DNA from: Metellina segmentata
Lineage: Eukaryota; Arthropoda; Arachnida; Araneae; Tetragnathidae
Length of the DNA stretch: 64,000 nucleotides
Reading direction: 5' to 3'
NCBI GenBank assembly: GCA_947359465.1
Contig: OX375875.1
Coordinates: 11,811,038-11,875,037, forward strand
The notes beneath the pieces are model-generated. The model saw only the letters and a list, made by a program, of their open reading frames with translations, did not search any database and was not told where the DNA came from. This document shows positions 10,956 through 23,096 of this stretch, piece by piece (positions within the stretch are counted from its first letter, which is position 1; each line of letters opens with the position of its first letter). A program made the translations under genes and the position numbers.

Positions 10956-12555
10956 TGTTTTAGAGAGTCCTATTTTGACATATTTTTATTTTGCAATTAT
11001 GAAATTAATTACTCACATTTATTTCACTTTTCTCTTTGAAATAACCAGTATACTATGTTAACACTAATTACACTTCAAATTCAATTATAGTTTCGTAGTA
11101 TTTACAACAAAAGCAAATTAATTCTGGCGACGCAGAACACAAATATACCGATCTATTACGTCACGCTGCCATGAGCATCGATTGATCCTCCAGTTCCACC
11201 ATTTATTATGGTCCGTAAATGGCATCTGTGCGCTACCAATCAATACCTATGCCGTTGCCACGCCCCCGGTAACCCCATCGTTATTACGAGTTAAAATCGT
11301 CGCCCACAGTTATGTCATGTCCCACAGCTAATCTCTAACGTTTCAAAAGACTTAGTTCTACGTCTCAGAACCACGCCATGTTTCTGTTGTTCTCGTACTC
11401 TTGCATTTGTAAAATTCTGAGAAAGACAAAGCAATTTGCAATATTTTTTACTTCTCCCTTTGTTTAAAATAAACATTTAAAATGTTAAACAATTAATCGA
11501 AGACAATTTTGCAAAAATGAATTCGTTTATTTATGTTATTTAATGCAATAGAGCTTCTGAAACAAAGTAAAGAGAGCTGTGAACCATAAACGTTTGAAAT
11601 AAATCAGCTTTAGTTTATAAAATGCAGCACACACATGCAACATTAGGTTTGGTTTAGTTTGGTCATTCATAATCATTGTTTGCTACACGTGAGTAAACTA
11701 AATTAGGATCTACTATATCTTATGGCTGAACAGATATCCAAATGTTATTTGTAAAGACTATTAATCAGGACAAAGTGCTGATAGTATTTGGTGATGTCTT
11801 ATCAAATAACTGAGTCCCAATTAGCCACGGTTGTGTAATGTAATTACAACCCACTACTTCCTGTATGAGTAATGGAGTTTTGCAATCACATAATCCTATC
11901 TGCTGTTCAACCTCACTGACTTTCAATGGAGCAGTGTATCGTTATTGAAGAAAAGAAGATTGTCCGTTAAAATAATAATACATATAAGAATAAAGTTTTA
12001 AACGATTATAACACAATGCTAAACCTAGGTAAAATTGTAAAGCGTTTACTGTAGGAATACATCATGGCAATAAATGAGCAGTCACGCAAAAAATTCACGA
12101 ACCAGTTCCCGTCATTCGTGTAGTTTTAACAGTGAGAAAATTCAAAGATGGGATTTGACAGGAACTTACATCTTCTATAAATTCAAATTCATAACATTTG
12201 CATAAGGGGCCGTCTTCACATTAAATTGAACTCCAACTCCATAATTTTCAATAGGAACCTGCTATATGAACTCACAATTTCAAATGTACATCAAAACTTA
12301 ACATGAGATACCAAACTTCATGTCATTAAGTCTTACTTTTTCGAAGTAAGGAGGACAGAAATATTGGAGCTAATAATGTTAAATCTGTTTCTAAGACTTT
12401 TATGGATATCTTCCTAAATAATGTTTCTATGTCGCTGTTATTTTGTACCATGTTACTGTTAAACAACCCAAACAAAATCCACCTAATATTTTATTTAAAA
12501 AATAGTTTATAATACGTGAGAATAATTATTAATTGGAACCTTTTTATATTTTAAT
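10956..12555. other. AT-rich spacer, no gene seen
   Basis: A slightly GC-richer patch at 11150-11420 has no open frame of note. The rest is AT-rich. A perfect 10-bp inverted repeat with a 2-base loop (GAAATCCATT/AATGGATTTC) sits at 12557-12578. Confidence 0.45.
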
Positions 12556-12867
12556 GGAAATCCATTCAAATGGATTTCTAGTATGGCCATGCAAAATTTC
12601 AGCTAATTTCGATAATTAGTTTTTGAGCTACATTAAATTTTTCAATAACTTAAAATATGGCTGATTTGAATTGTCTTTTGAATTAATTAAAAAATTAATA
12701 GTTACAAAGTTTCACTAGCTAACAACCTTATTTTATTTAAAAAGGTTTTGTCACGTATATTTTATTTCTTTTAGCTAAACGGAATCCTTCATCCACTAAT
12801 CTAAGCACTTTTAAAGGAATTTGGTCAAAAGCTACACAGATCAAACCTTTTATACTATGACCGGTCC

Positions 12868-13030
12868 TGCAGTTGTACCATGATCGCGCAAAGAAACATT
12901 TTAGACAACTACCAGTACATCAATTGTACCTTGAAAGTTATAAGAATCGCGCCAAGAAAGAGTTTTAACTAAGGCCGCGCGTTACAACAATTTTACCCCT
13001 TGAAAGTAATACGAAGCGCGTTAATAAAGA
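12868..13030. repeat. Degenerate tandem repeat, about 70 bp unit, 3 copies
   Basis: Three spaced occurrences of TTGTACC / AATTGTACCTTGAAAGT / AATTTTACCCCTTGAAAGT, each followed by ATCGCGC- or AAGCGCG-containing sequence and AAGAAA. GC-rich islands recur in an AT-rich background. Confidence 0.45.
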
Positions 13031-14173
13031 ATCGCTCTTGTTCTATCTATAACCGTAGTCAAAAGATTAAGAAGTCGTCATCCAGCGATTCTTTCCAGCG
13101 ATATTGAACACACAATATATTGCATTTAATTAATTAAAAAAAAAACCGAGAACATTTATTTTTGATATTTAAAGAATGGAACACACATAAGAGTATTTTA
13201 ACACATTGCGATTAAATTTAGGTTATTCATGAAACGTATTAATCAGTAAAAATAAGATGAGAACAAACTTGTCGCATTTCAACTTTCAAATCTCTACTCT
13301 GGATTATAATACTTCCAAATATACTTTAAAACGATGATTCGTTTACAAACAGAACACATATTGATAATACTTAGAAATGTTCAAATCAGAACATATTACG
13401 TTGAATTTACTCACGTGCACAAACTCATAATTATAAATACAATTAAAAATAAAACAACATTTTTGTTTCTGCTATTGACAACATACCAAGTATTAAAGTA
13501 CATTATTATTACCTGTTGGCATTTCTCTGCATTTGTAATTGGAGTAAAATTGTTTCTTTCAAATTAATTCCCATCACTGAAATTTCTTTAATTAAAGATT
13601 TTGAATTATATTTATATAGTCTTGAAAATGTTAGAAAATTTTCACATTTTGGAAAGAACTGAAGATGAGTTTAAGCATAAAGAGTGAGAATTGAAAATGC
13701 ATATATTTAATTTTTGGAAAACATTTTCACCTGATAAAGCAATCTGAGTTTGACTGATGTCTCTTTCGGAGATAGATTTAGGTTTTGAAGCCAATTATAG
13801 AAAGTGTATTGGAGCAAAATTTATAAAGAAAAGGAAGCTTTGGCGCATGGTTTGAGTTTTGAAACTGATTGTGAAACATGTATAAAAGTGAAGTTTTAAA
13901 AATTAAATATTTTGGGATTGAAATGCACTTTAAAGCAAATTGTAAAAAAATGCGTTGAAGCGAAATTTTGAAAAATAAAATGTTGTAAATTCAAAATTAT
14001 TTGCTTCCCAGACAGCAAAATCAACAATCACAGCGTATGGATTCAAGCAAAATGCGATTCATGTCTATATTATTCTTACAGGCACAAAGCTGAAAGAGCA
14101 TTGTGCTAGGATTAAGCCAATAAATTCATATGACAATTCATTGACATACTCTATCCAATGAATACCCCAAGGG
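13031..14173. other. AT-rich spacer, no gene seen
   Basis: No frame over about 77 codons and no motif. There are repeated phrases such as AATTTTGAAAA/AAATATTTTGG, which may be weak internal repetition. Confidence 0.4.
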
Positions 14174-14317
14174 ATGAAACGTCCTTTTAGATTAAGTCCA
14201 AGTATCCCTGACCAAACCTCTAGAGCTCAAGTCCTTAAGAGACAGCTAAATGAATTAGTAACATCCGTTTCATCTTTACTTAACTGTCTTCCTAATTATG
14301 ATCTCTACGGGCTTAAG
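14174..14317 (+). CDS. Candidate short exon, function unknown
   Basis: An ATG-led frame of 48 codons with no stop. It ends in AAG followed by GTAAAA, a good splice-donor match in phase 0, and the frame closes 12 codons into the putative intron. The predicted peptide has a basic start (MKRPFRL) and an amphipathic segment with a helical pattern (QVLKRQLNELVTSVSSLLNC), more protein-like than its surroundings. I do not recognise a family. It could equally be chance or part of an old retrotransposon. Confidence 0.22.
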
Positions 14318-14716
14318 GTAAAAACCGGGAATTGCCAACTACTCTGATAGCCATTAGTCGAGTCGCATTTGTTTAATGATCTTTTATGTGCTTGGGGAAA
14401 AGAAAGACAGCATTGTATCCGCCAAGATGTCGATTTCAATGGTAAAAATTTGTAGGTTGTGTTGAAGACACAAACAGAAGGTTTGATGAGAATCTCGGGC
14501 TTGATGTTGAATTATAGAATGAATGAAGCAAATAAAAAGAAGTTTTAACGGTTGTTTATTTTGAATACTCAACAAGTAATTTACAGTTTGATACTAATAT
14601 TGAAGGATAATTGTATTTTGGTAGTTTAGAATGACAATACTTACGCAGTTGTCACTCCAGGCAATCCAAAGTTACACTGGCCCAAATCCTGCCCAGCACC
14701 GCAAACTAGCGACATA

Positions 14717-16104
14717 CACTAGTGGATAATACAGGAGGCACATCTGAAATATAACGCCTATTCAAATTTCGCTCTAAACGAATAAGAGTGGCATTACTAA
14801 GCGCCACTATGAACATGAAAATCACATTTGCTTTAAATAAGTGATGTAAACTTCATGAGCGTTATTTATCGTTCGGATTGGGCATTGCGAGCTAGATTTG
14901 AGTTAAGATTGCCTTTAATGAGAAGATGGCAGTTTCAGCATCTTACTGAGTTTGAACGAGGCCGTGTATTAGGGTAAAGAGAAGATGTATTTTCTTTTCG
15001 CTATATTGCAGAAATACTTGATAGGGATGTATCCACTGTGCATGATTATTGGCAGCATTGGTCACGGGATGGTACTGTCTCAAGAAAACCGGGGTCCAGC
15101 CACACACGTCGCATGGTTTTGGAGCCTCGTACTGCAGTAGAAATTCGAGCTTCTGTTGGCGCCAGAGTGACACAGTGAAATGTAACAAATCGATTACTTG
15201 AGGGACAGCTTCGAGCCAGACGCCCTGTAACATTCATGCGACTAACTGTAAATCAATGCCATCTGTGACTTCTGTGGTGTCAAGCTAGAGCTTATTGGAG
15301 GGCAAAGTGAAGATCTATTGTGCTGTCAGACCAGTAACGTTTCTTTTTTGGTGACAGTGATGATCGGATGTTAGTTAGAAGGAGGCCAGGTGAGTCCTGC
15401 TTCCTAGTCCCGGGAACCAGAATAACTTGGTTCTCAGGAGGAGAATCCAAGCAGTCTGCGACGTAGACACACTGGACCTACACCAGGAGTTATGGTCTGG
15501 GGAGGAATTTCCTATGACAACAGGAACACTCTCAGCATTATCTCAAGCACCTTGACAGCCAATTTTACGTCAGACTGGTGATTGAACCGGTTGTGCTGCC
15601 ATTCATGAGGGTGAAAAGTAGGTAAAACAAGTTAATAGGTAATGTTGAAGAGGGTGTATTCCAACAGAATAACTCTAATTCACATTGCTGACACCCAACA
15701 TGCGCTATAGTGTCGATATGATGCCTTGGCCTGCGAGTCCACCAGATCTTTTCCCCATCGAGCACGTATGGTACATTATTGGACGATAAATACAGCGTCA
15801 TGCACAACCAGGACTGACCGTTGCTGATTTGTGTGACCACGTGCAATATGTATGGAACTCCATCCAACAAAATGACATACGGTACCTGTGCAACACAATG
15901 AATGCACGTTTACATGCTTGCATTCAAAATCGTGGTGAGTACAGTGGTTATTAATGTTCCACCATTTCACATTTGAAATGACTCTTCTCACGCATACTTT
16001 AATCTATGACCTTGAAACGTAAACAAATATGTTACCTATAGAAATGCTTTTTTTGAATTTCATTCCTCTAATCTAACTTCTTATGATTTTATATTCCGCC
16101 AGTG
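14717..16104 (+). mobile_element. Tc1-like transposon, full length but decayed
   Basis: TA duplications flank it (14715-14716 and 16105-16106). The ends are inverted: CACTAGTGGATAATAC at the left, CACTGGCGGAATATAA as the complement of the right. At 1388 bp it has the usual size of a Tc1 element. Both ends and a nearly complete but frameshifted transposase are present, so it arrived whole and decayed in place. Confidence 0.85.
14908..15950 (+). pseudogene. Tc1-like transposase relic
   Basis: An N-terminal paired-type helix-turn-helix region reads QHLTEFERGRVLG, then a stop, then FRYIAEILDRDVSTVHDYWQ. Next come RRPVTFMRLTV, the first acidic box degraded to VLSDQ, a second box degraded to QQNNSNSH (family QQDNARPH; the catalytic Asp is now Asn), and DLFPIEHVW carrying the third acidic residue. 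Several stops and frameshifts are present. It would have cut and pasted the element by a DD34E-type reaction, but cannot now. Confidence 0.8.
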
Positions 16105-16106
16105 TA

Positions 16107-16500
16107 TTTCGAATCCACTCTCCGCTCTCAGTGCAGCCAAGTACTCTTCACGAGGACCATGTTAGGAAAGGACATCCTTTGTTAACTCAACACTGTATTT
16201 ATCACCTGGATATTTATTCTAGCTTTGAAATCGTAAGACAAAACAATTGTAACGATCAATGTTTAATGCATGCCCCAGTAGTGTACCGATTTTAAAGACA
16301 TATTCACGTAAAAAGTGCTTGTAGTCATCCTGCTGATTATGATGGTGAATTTCGTGGGAAAACGCATCGGGGTGTTTGTATCCAAACTCGATGTTTGTGT
16401 TTATTAACAAAATAAGAAAAATTAGGGTATTTCTTAAAACAGTCTAAATCATATCTACTAACTGTTTCTGATTGTGTGTCTACTTATAGAAGGATGTATA
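16107..16500. other. Spacer between Tc1 and mariner
   Basis: No repeat or frame recognised. Short frames of 63-70 codons have no motif. Confidence 0.35.
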
Positions 16501-17859
16501 CGAACGAGAGTCGTTAGGAAAGTAATACCCGTTTGAGCATGCACACCACTGTGAAAGTGGAAGGTGCACCGGTCAAGGTTAACCAGTTTTATGGACTCGT
16601 CTGTCAATTATTTACTGAATTACATATTAAGAAAAAAATATTGTATATTAAGTTAGTGAAAAAATATTAAATAAAAAGGCTATTCTTGATTTGTAAGCAA
16701 ATTAAACTTCTAAGAAAATAGAGCGTACCGCCAAATGTGGAATGAGATCCGTGATCATATTTCTAAGCGCAAAGAATGTGCGACTAAGCGAAATTTAACG
16801 TGAAATCAAAGCAGTGTGTGTGATATGATGATTGAATCATGTGTGCGTCGTTGGTGCCGACATTTTAATGAAGGAAGAGAGAACGTTCATGATGAGGAGG
16901 GATATGGCCGCCCAAGTGTCAGTACGCATGAGCTTGTCAAGTCTGTCGAAAATTTCTCAAACAAGATTGGGTTATGACTTTGGATGTAATTCATGTTAAA
17001 TTTCACACTTGTCTCACACATCATTTACAAAAGGGTAACAGATCCCCTCAAATGCAGAAAATTTTGTTCAATGTGGGTGCCCCGCATGCTCAATGACGTC
17101 CACAAAAGCAAATGGCTACAGCATGAAACTTTTTGGAACGCTACTGAAATGAAGGATAGGAGTTTCTTTCTCATATTGTTACAGGAGATGACAGTCTATG
17201 GAGTGACAAGATGCTCGTACACCAATCATGCCGATATGGACCAAAAAAGTTTAAACAAAGAATCTCGATTCGTAAACTCATGGCAACGGTCTTTTGGGGC
17301 CGTCACGGAATATTGCTTATTGAGTTTATTCTACTGGAAGCATGAATAAACGCCGATATACTGTGAGACATTAAAGAAGCTAAGGGGTGCTATTCAGAAT
17401 CGAAGACGTGGCATGGTCCTCTTGCATGTTGTCTAGTAGTGTGGTCCTCTTGCATGACAACGCATGGCCTCACGCAGATCCGAAAACAAACGCAACAGTT
17501 GATTAACACGTTTCGTTGGGAAATTATTGACCACCTCCCCACTCTATTGCCCGAACTTAACCACCACTGACTTTCATTTGTTCGCAAGACGTAAAGAGTT
17601 TCTGGGTAGGAAACCTTTTGCGAATCAATGAGATGCCTAAAGACGTTGTTACTATTTATCCCAATGGACTGGCGGCAGAGTAGTATGACGCTGGTATTCA
17701 AAAGCTCGTCAAAAGATACGACAAATGTTTAAATTTACAAGATGGCTATGTAAAAAGGTAATACAAGGAATGAAAATGTAAAGTAAAAAGTGTGGTAGAA
17801 AAAATTAAATTGGTCTGTATCTTATTTAAAAACGAGCATTACTTTCAGAACGACCCTCG
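16501..17859 (+). mobile_element. mariner element, decayed
   Basis: The left end holds ACGAGAGTCGTTAGGAAAG and the right end, complemented, ACGAGGGTCGTTCTGAAAG. A TA follows the right end (17860-17861), and a TA lies at 16499-16500. The length of about 1.36 kb is normal for mariner. A second, internally deleted member lies at 53.45-54.21 kb in the opposite orientation with the same inner sequence (GTGAAAAAATATTAAAT). Confidence 0.85.
16733..17690 (+). pseudogene. mariner transposase relic (DD34D type)
   Basis: Recognisable blocks in order: REN-VHDEEGYGRPSVSTHELV near 16880-16940 (linker between the DNA-binding and catalytic halves), CRKFCSMWVPRMLNDVHK at 17055-17109 (the conserved WVP..L.D..K motif), a damaged first Asp region, YCETLKKLRGAIQNRRRGM near 17359-17415, VVLLHDNAWPH near 17442-17475 (second Asp), and TTDFHLF near 17563 (third Asp). 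A 13-base word GTCCTCTTGCATG is duplicated (17414 and 17443) just before the second Asp. Several frames are needed to read it, so it is inactive. Confidence 0.8.
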
Positions 17860-17861
17860 TA

Positions 17862-18210
17862 ATTTTATTCATTTTGTGACACATAAAGATATATAGCACT
17901 GCTCCAAATGACATATTATCTGAAAATAACAGTAGTTAAATATTGCGAGCTTCAAGAAATTACTGAATATAGATCTAATCATACTCACCTTTAGTCTTGA
18001 GAATAGAGGACGTTTGTTTCACTAAAGAGTCATGATACATCTAATTAAAACATTTTTAACACCAGACAGAATACAAAAATGAATACAGCCAATTGACCAT
18101 TTATATTACCTCGTGTTCGTCTTTATTAATCATATTTGAAATAATTAATATCAGAATATCAATATGATTAAGGATTTATGTTGTTGCTTTTTATATACTG
18201 TGCAGCAAAG
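17862..18210. other. AT-rich spacer
   Basis: No gene, repeat or transposon end seen. Confidence 0.35.
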
Positions 18211-18535
18211 TACACTCATTGCCATAAAAATTTGCGCACTAAGAAATAACTGTGGGATCGTAACGAAACATGGCATGAAGGTACATGTCGGCCAGATATG
18301 CAAATGATTAGAAATGCAGAGTGATTGCACATTGCATAATGCCACTAAAGGGAGCTGAACTTTGTTCTCCTTGGAGTATAAAACAGGTAAGCAGAGCTTG
18401 TTTGAGTGTACTTAATCTTTTGCAATGGACGCGCTGAGGTAGATATGCCGTTACGCCGCCATCGAAGACGATATGAGCAGCTGTCAGAGTTCGAGAGGGG
18501 AAGAATCATCGGGATGATGGAAGCTGTGTGGTCAG

Positions 18536-21500
18536 TAGGGTGGAGCGAAAAACACGAATTTCGGAAATTGAAAACGCCTATGGTAGGAATAGTTGGGGAC
18601 TACCATGCTTATTTATAATACAAAATATGAGCTAAATCAATTAATATCTTCAGGTACCAAAATCACTTCGAAATTTCGAAAATTTGCCAATTTCTTCACA
18701 AAAACATTAATAACGCATTTAAAAAATTTAATGCATCTTATTTAAAGCCATGGGTGGGTGAAATGAACTTCCCTGCTTGTAAAAAAAGTGTTACACCTAA
18801 CATTATCCCGGAAATTTTAAATTTTCCCCTATTTTTAGAGCGCTATATCAAGCACGTCTCCACTCCTCTCCATACACTCATCATTGCGTTCCTCGCTACT
18901 AGGGTGCACGGATGCTTCCCTTTCTTTCTTGTTCATAAGGGGTATTTAACTCGTATTTCACCACATGGAGTGGAAGTGTTTGGGTTTCTTTAAATACCCG
19001 CCCACTTTTTTTGTAAATATCTAGTAGGTGTATACTCCTGCAAATGTCCTACCGAGCTTGTCTATTGAGGACAACTAAGTCCTTTGTTCAAATTGGTTCG
19101 CTTCGTTTCTTGGTGCGTATTTTACTGTTTATTTTTACTTATTTTATATATTTTTATACAGAATTTTAATCGTTAAGTTCAGTTTTGTTTGGGTTTGGTT
19201 TGGTTTGTTTTGTTTGTTAAGGATACATGGTACTGTGAATTAGTCGAAATGCCTAGGACACGAACAGTAGATGTATGTCCTGTGTTTGGAATGGCTGAAA
19301 TAATGAAGCATAACATGCTTCTAACATATGCAGATGTTATGAAGTATTATCTTTACATACATAAAGATTATAAAAGAGATGCTGGTATGTGGCTGATGTA
19401 TGTTCAATTTTAATTAAAGAGCTTAAAGGATTATAGGGGAAAAGTTCGATTCGAACTGTAACAAACCAAGAAATAATATATATGCTGAAAAAATACCATA
19501 AAACATATAGAAATATTAAGAAACTATTAAAAAATACTGGCAAACTATATTTCTCGAAAAAGGTTGTGTCCTTCAGGGAATCAGAAGAAAAAAATCTATT
19601 TGATATTAGCATATTTAAATGTAAGAACTTTGTCAGTTGTACTTTAAAAATGAAAGTACTTATTACTGAAAGAGCTTTTTTAACAGATCAAAGGACATTT
19701 CGAAAAATCGTCATTGGAAATGTTGACAGTAAACCAGCAGAATGATTGAAGAAAAGATTGCAGCGCAAAGAAAGAGAAGCAGAGATCCAAAACGTTCAGC
19801 TCAAAGATTGTAAAGGAAAACAATCCAAAATACTCTCGCCCTCTATTACGGGAGCTGCTTTGAGTTTTAATTTGCTTAAGAATTCTAATGACACTATAAA
19901 CACAATCATTGATAATAATTCTTCTTAAACTTCACAAACGAGAACTAAACTTCCAAATGTAGCTCAGGCTTTTGACAGAACTGGTGTATCCGATAGAACG
20001 ACAGCAATTCTAATAAATGCTGCTTTGAAGGATATGGGGAAAATTTCAATGGACGATTCTTCAAACGTAGTTGATCGTAATAAAGAAGAGAAAGGACAAA
20101 GATCCTTAGCTACCTGAAAAGGAAAAATGAGGAAACTACCTCTTTATCAGAATACGGAATGTACTCTGATGAGCGAAAGGATTAAACTTTATTAATGATT
20201 AGAGAAAGATAAAGGATTTCTAGAAAGACGGTAACAAAAGAACATATCGTTCTAATATTAGAACCAGGATCAAAATATATGGGACGTGTCACTCCTACAA
20301 CTGGCTCTTCTCAAAATATTAAAACAAGTATTTTAATATTTTTGGAGAAAAATATCGATTTTTGTAAGATGCAAGTGGTTGATTGTGATGGTACAGTAGT
20401 AAATGCATGTTTAAAAGAAAAGGAGTCATTCTACATACCGAGCTCTTTTAAGAACGTCCTGTAAATTCGTTTAATTGTTTATTACATACAAATGAGCAAC
20501 CCAGCTACCTTTAAGTCATTTCTTGCAACATTTAGAAGAGAAAACCACTGGACCAAAAGGATACCACCAGCGGTGAAATTGGAAAAATGTTAGAATCTTG
20601 TGAAAAACTGCCTTTAACAAACTTTGAAAAGATAGAAGTAACTTTGCCAGATATTGTCCAAGAGGATCTTAGCACTGAACAACGATATCTTTACGAAATG
20701 TGCACAGGTTTATCAAATAAATATATTCCATTAAGCTTGTCACAACAAGATCCAGGAAAATTGAATCATTCCAGATGGTTGACGACGACAAATAGAATTT
20801 TAAGTTTATATGTTTCAACAGAAGATCAAACTCATAACTTGAAAATATTAACAGAGTATGTTGTGAACGTACACTCATATGTGTGGTTTAAAATTAATAG
20901 TCAGTCATCATGTTGGTACGGGAGTCTTCACTTTTACCATATTTTACATAAATCGAGATTTTTGCCTGAGGATTTAAAAATTGTAGTCGATATAACTTTG
21001 CAAAGAAATGCTTATTATGCCCATCCAGAAAATGTTATTTTGGCAATGTTAGTTGATGATCGAAAACACGTCAGAGAATTGAGCCTTAGAAGGATTTAAA
21101 ATTAAGACAAAAAAAAAGTTGAAAAGAATATTCGAGAGTTTAAAATTCTCAAGTTAAACTTCAAAGCAGACAACTACATAAATCTAATTGAATGGCAATC
21201 AGATTCCATTACAGATCCACCACTTACAGTACCTCTTTCTGATGATCAACACAAGTCTATGATTCTAGACGTTCCAACCAATAGTAACATGTTTAACTTT
21301 CCATGCCATTCACAAGCAGTACAAAGTTGCGTTAAATTAGTAACTGAAGCATATAGTACAGTATGTGGCACAGAGGCACAAGAGGGATTTATTCGTTCAA
21401 GAATTGCTTCTAGACTTGCTTTACCCAGATTTGAAACCAAAAGCCAATATCAATCACTTTTAAGCTAAACCACTTGCCAGTAACTTCAACTTAATTTTTT

Positions 21501-22018
21501 AGGGTAAGCTAGCAACTTAAATTGAAATTTTTAGGGGTGGGGTGGGGGTGGAACTCGATATGCAGCCACCTCCTCGTGCTGAAATCTGGGTTGTTTTCAT
21601 AATGCAAAAAACAGCGAAGAGCTGCAAGGGAAAACGCCCGTGTAAGCGCGTGGTCGCAATGATGAGTCTATTGAGAGAAGTGGAGACGCGCCTTGATGGC
21701 GCTCTAAAAAAAGGGGAATTTTTTTATTTTCATGGATAATGTTAGATGGAAAACTTTTTTTTACACGCAGGGAAGTTCATTTCACCCACCCATGACTTTA
21801 AATAAGATGTATTAAATTTTTTTTAAATGCGTTATTATTATTTTTGTGAAAAAATTGGCAAAATTTCGAAATTTTAAAGTGATTTTGGCACCTGAAGATA
21901 TTAATTTATTTAGCTCATATTTTGTATTATTATTAGCATGGTAGTCCCAAACTTTTCCCACCATAGGCGTTTTTAATTTCCCAAATTCGTGTTTTTCGCT
22001 CCAAACTAGTGGTCAGCT
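18536..22018 (+). mobile_element. DNA transposon with long inverted ends, hAT-like target site
   Basis: Length 3483 bp. The 8-bp target GTGGTCAG is repeated at 18528-18535 and 22019-22026, and removing the element restores a continuous Tc1 reading frame. The ends are TAGGGTGGAGCGAAAAACAC and, complemented, TAGTTTGGAGCGAAAAACAC. They stay alignable for roughly 390 bp each (18536-18930 and about 21625-22018). The 8-bp duplication and its nTnnnnAn form, as well as a TAGGG-type start, suit hAT. The encoded protein, however, does not show the hAT C-terminal dimerisation motif that I would expect. Confidence 0.85.
19189..21467 (+). pseudogene. Transposase-like protein of unfamiliar family, broken
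   Basis: Pieces of one protein appear in order despite stops and shifts: MPRTRTVDVCPVFGMAEIMK near 19250; LFDISIFKCKNF and FLTDQRTFRKIVIGNVD (19597-19730); RLQRKEREAE; LPNVAQAFDRTGVSDRTTA near 19951; YGMYSDERKD near 20150; VVDCDGTVVNA near 20377; CEKLPLTNFEKIE; PGKLNHSRWLTTTNRILSLY near 20753; FLPEDLKIVVD; RNAYYAHPENVILAML; VRELSLRRI; and, in another frame, PCHSQAVQSCVKLVTEAYST near 21300. The Asp residues in SDERKD and DCDGT could be the first two of an RNase H-type triad (inference). From memory, similar proteins recur as unnamed sequences in arthropod genomes. It is the only long protein inside the element, so transposase is the likely role. Confidence 0.6.
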
Positions 22019-23096
22019 CGGCGATTAGCTCTTTAAGTTGGTCGTTCTGATTTTACTGTTAGGAGGTGTTGTGATCAGTGGACAGAAGAGACGTCATTTA
22101 CAAAGCGACCAGGCTCAGGACGCCCTTGATAGACCAGTCGTCGAGAAGAACGTCACATTATACGAAACGCACGCGTAGAGCCAACTGCCTCATTGGCCGC
22201 TATCCAGACACAGGAAGCACCTTCACTATTGGTCCCTGTGTCTTCCCGAACCATCGCAAGGCGCCTGGCTGAAGGACATCTGGTTTCGCGGCGCCCATTA
22301 CGTGTGCTGCCAATGACACCCACCCACCGACGCCTCCGTTTGGAGTGATGTCGCGCACGACAGGATTGGACTGCAACGGAGTGGAATCAGGTTGTCTTCT
22401 GCGACGAATCTAGATTCAATTTGAGCAGTGATGACAATCGTGTTCGTGTGTGGAGGCCACGTGGTGAACGCCTCAATCCTGCCTTCGCTTTACAGCGACA
22501 CAGCTGGTGTGATGATATGGGGTGACATTGCTAACGATACACGGTCACCCCTAATATTGATCCATGCCACAATGACAGCCCAGCGGTACGTCCATGATAT
22601 CCTTTAACCACATGTGATGCCGCTCATAGCAGGGCTCCCAGAAGCCATTTTCAACAAGACAATGCTCGGCCACACTTAGCAAGGATGTCACAAGACTGCC
22701 TCCGCCACATTACCACCCTTCCCTGGCCTGCTCGATCCCCAGATTTGTCACCAATCGAGCATATCTAGGATAATTTAGGACGGAAAGTTGGACACCCTAC
22801 AAGTTTGATCGAACTAGAGGCGCGTTTACAGCAACTTTGGAACGAGATGTCTCAGAACATCATACGGAACTTGTATGCCTCAATGCCCGCTCGTATCGCA
22901 TCGTGCATTTGCGCTAGAGAGAGTACAACAGAGTACTAAAACTTCCGTTCATTTTTACTTTTTTCTGCAATAAATGATCCTTTTTCTTTGATTTTCTAAT
23001 CACTCACTTATATTAAAGTAGTACTTACATGTGTAAAATTTCGTTTCATTTTGACGATTTTTTCTTGGTGCGCATATTTTTATGGCAAGGAGTGTA

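Larger units (their letters stand above)
18445..22939 (+). pseudogene. Tc1-like transposase, split by insertion
   Basis: The start ATG at 18445 gives MPLRRHRRRYEQLSEFERG, a basic leader and first helix-turn-helix, read to 18535. The frame continues beyond the insertion from 22027. Later blocks: FCDESRFNLS near 22400 (first Asp), VRVWRPRGERLNPAF, FQQDNARPHLARM near 22653 (second Asp), WPARSPDLSPIEHI near 22720 (third residue Glu), and ARIASCIC before the TAA at 22937. A few single-base shifts occur, but otherwise this is one of the better preserved genes in the window. By my count 32 residues separate the second Asp from the Glu, not 34. Confidence 0.85.
18213..23094 (+). mobile_element. Tc1-like transposon, interrupted by a 3.5-kb element
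   Basis: The ends are inverted: CACTCATTGCCATAAAAAT at the left and CACTCCTTGCCATAAAAAT as the complement of the right, with TA at 18211-18212 and 23095-23096. With the insert at 18536-22018 and one copy of its 8-bp duplication removed, the Tc1 is about 1.39 kb, a normal length. The insertion lies in the DNA-binding part of the transposase gene. Confidence 0.9.
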
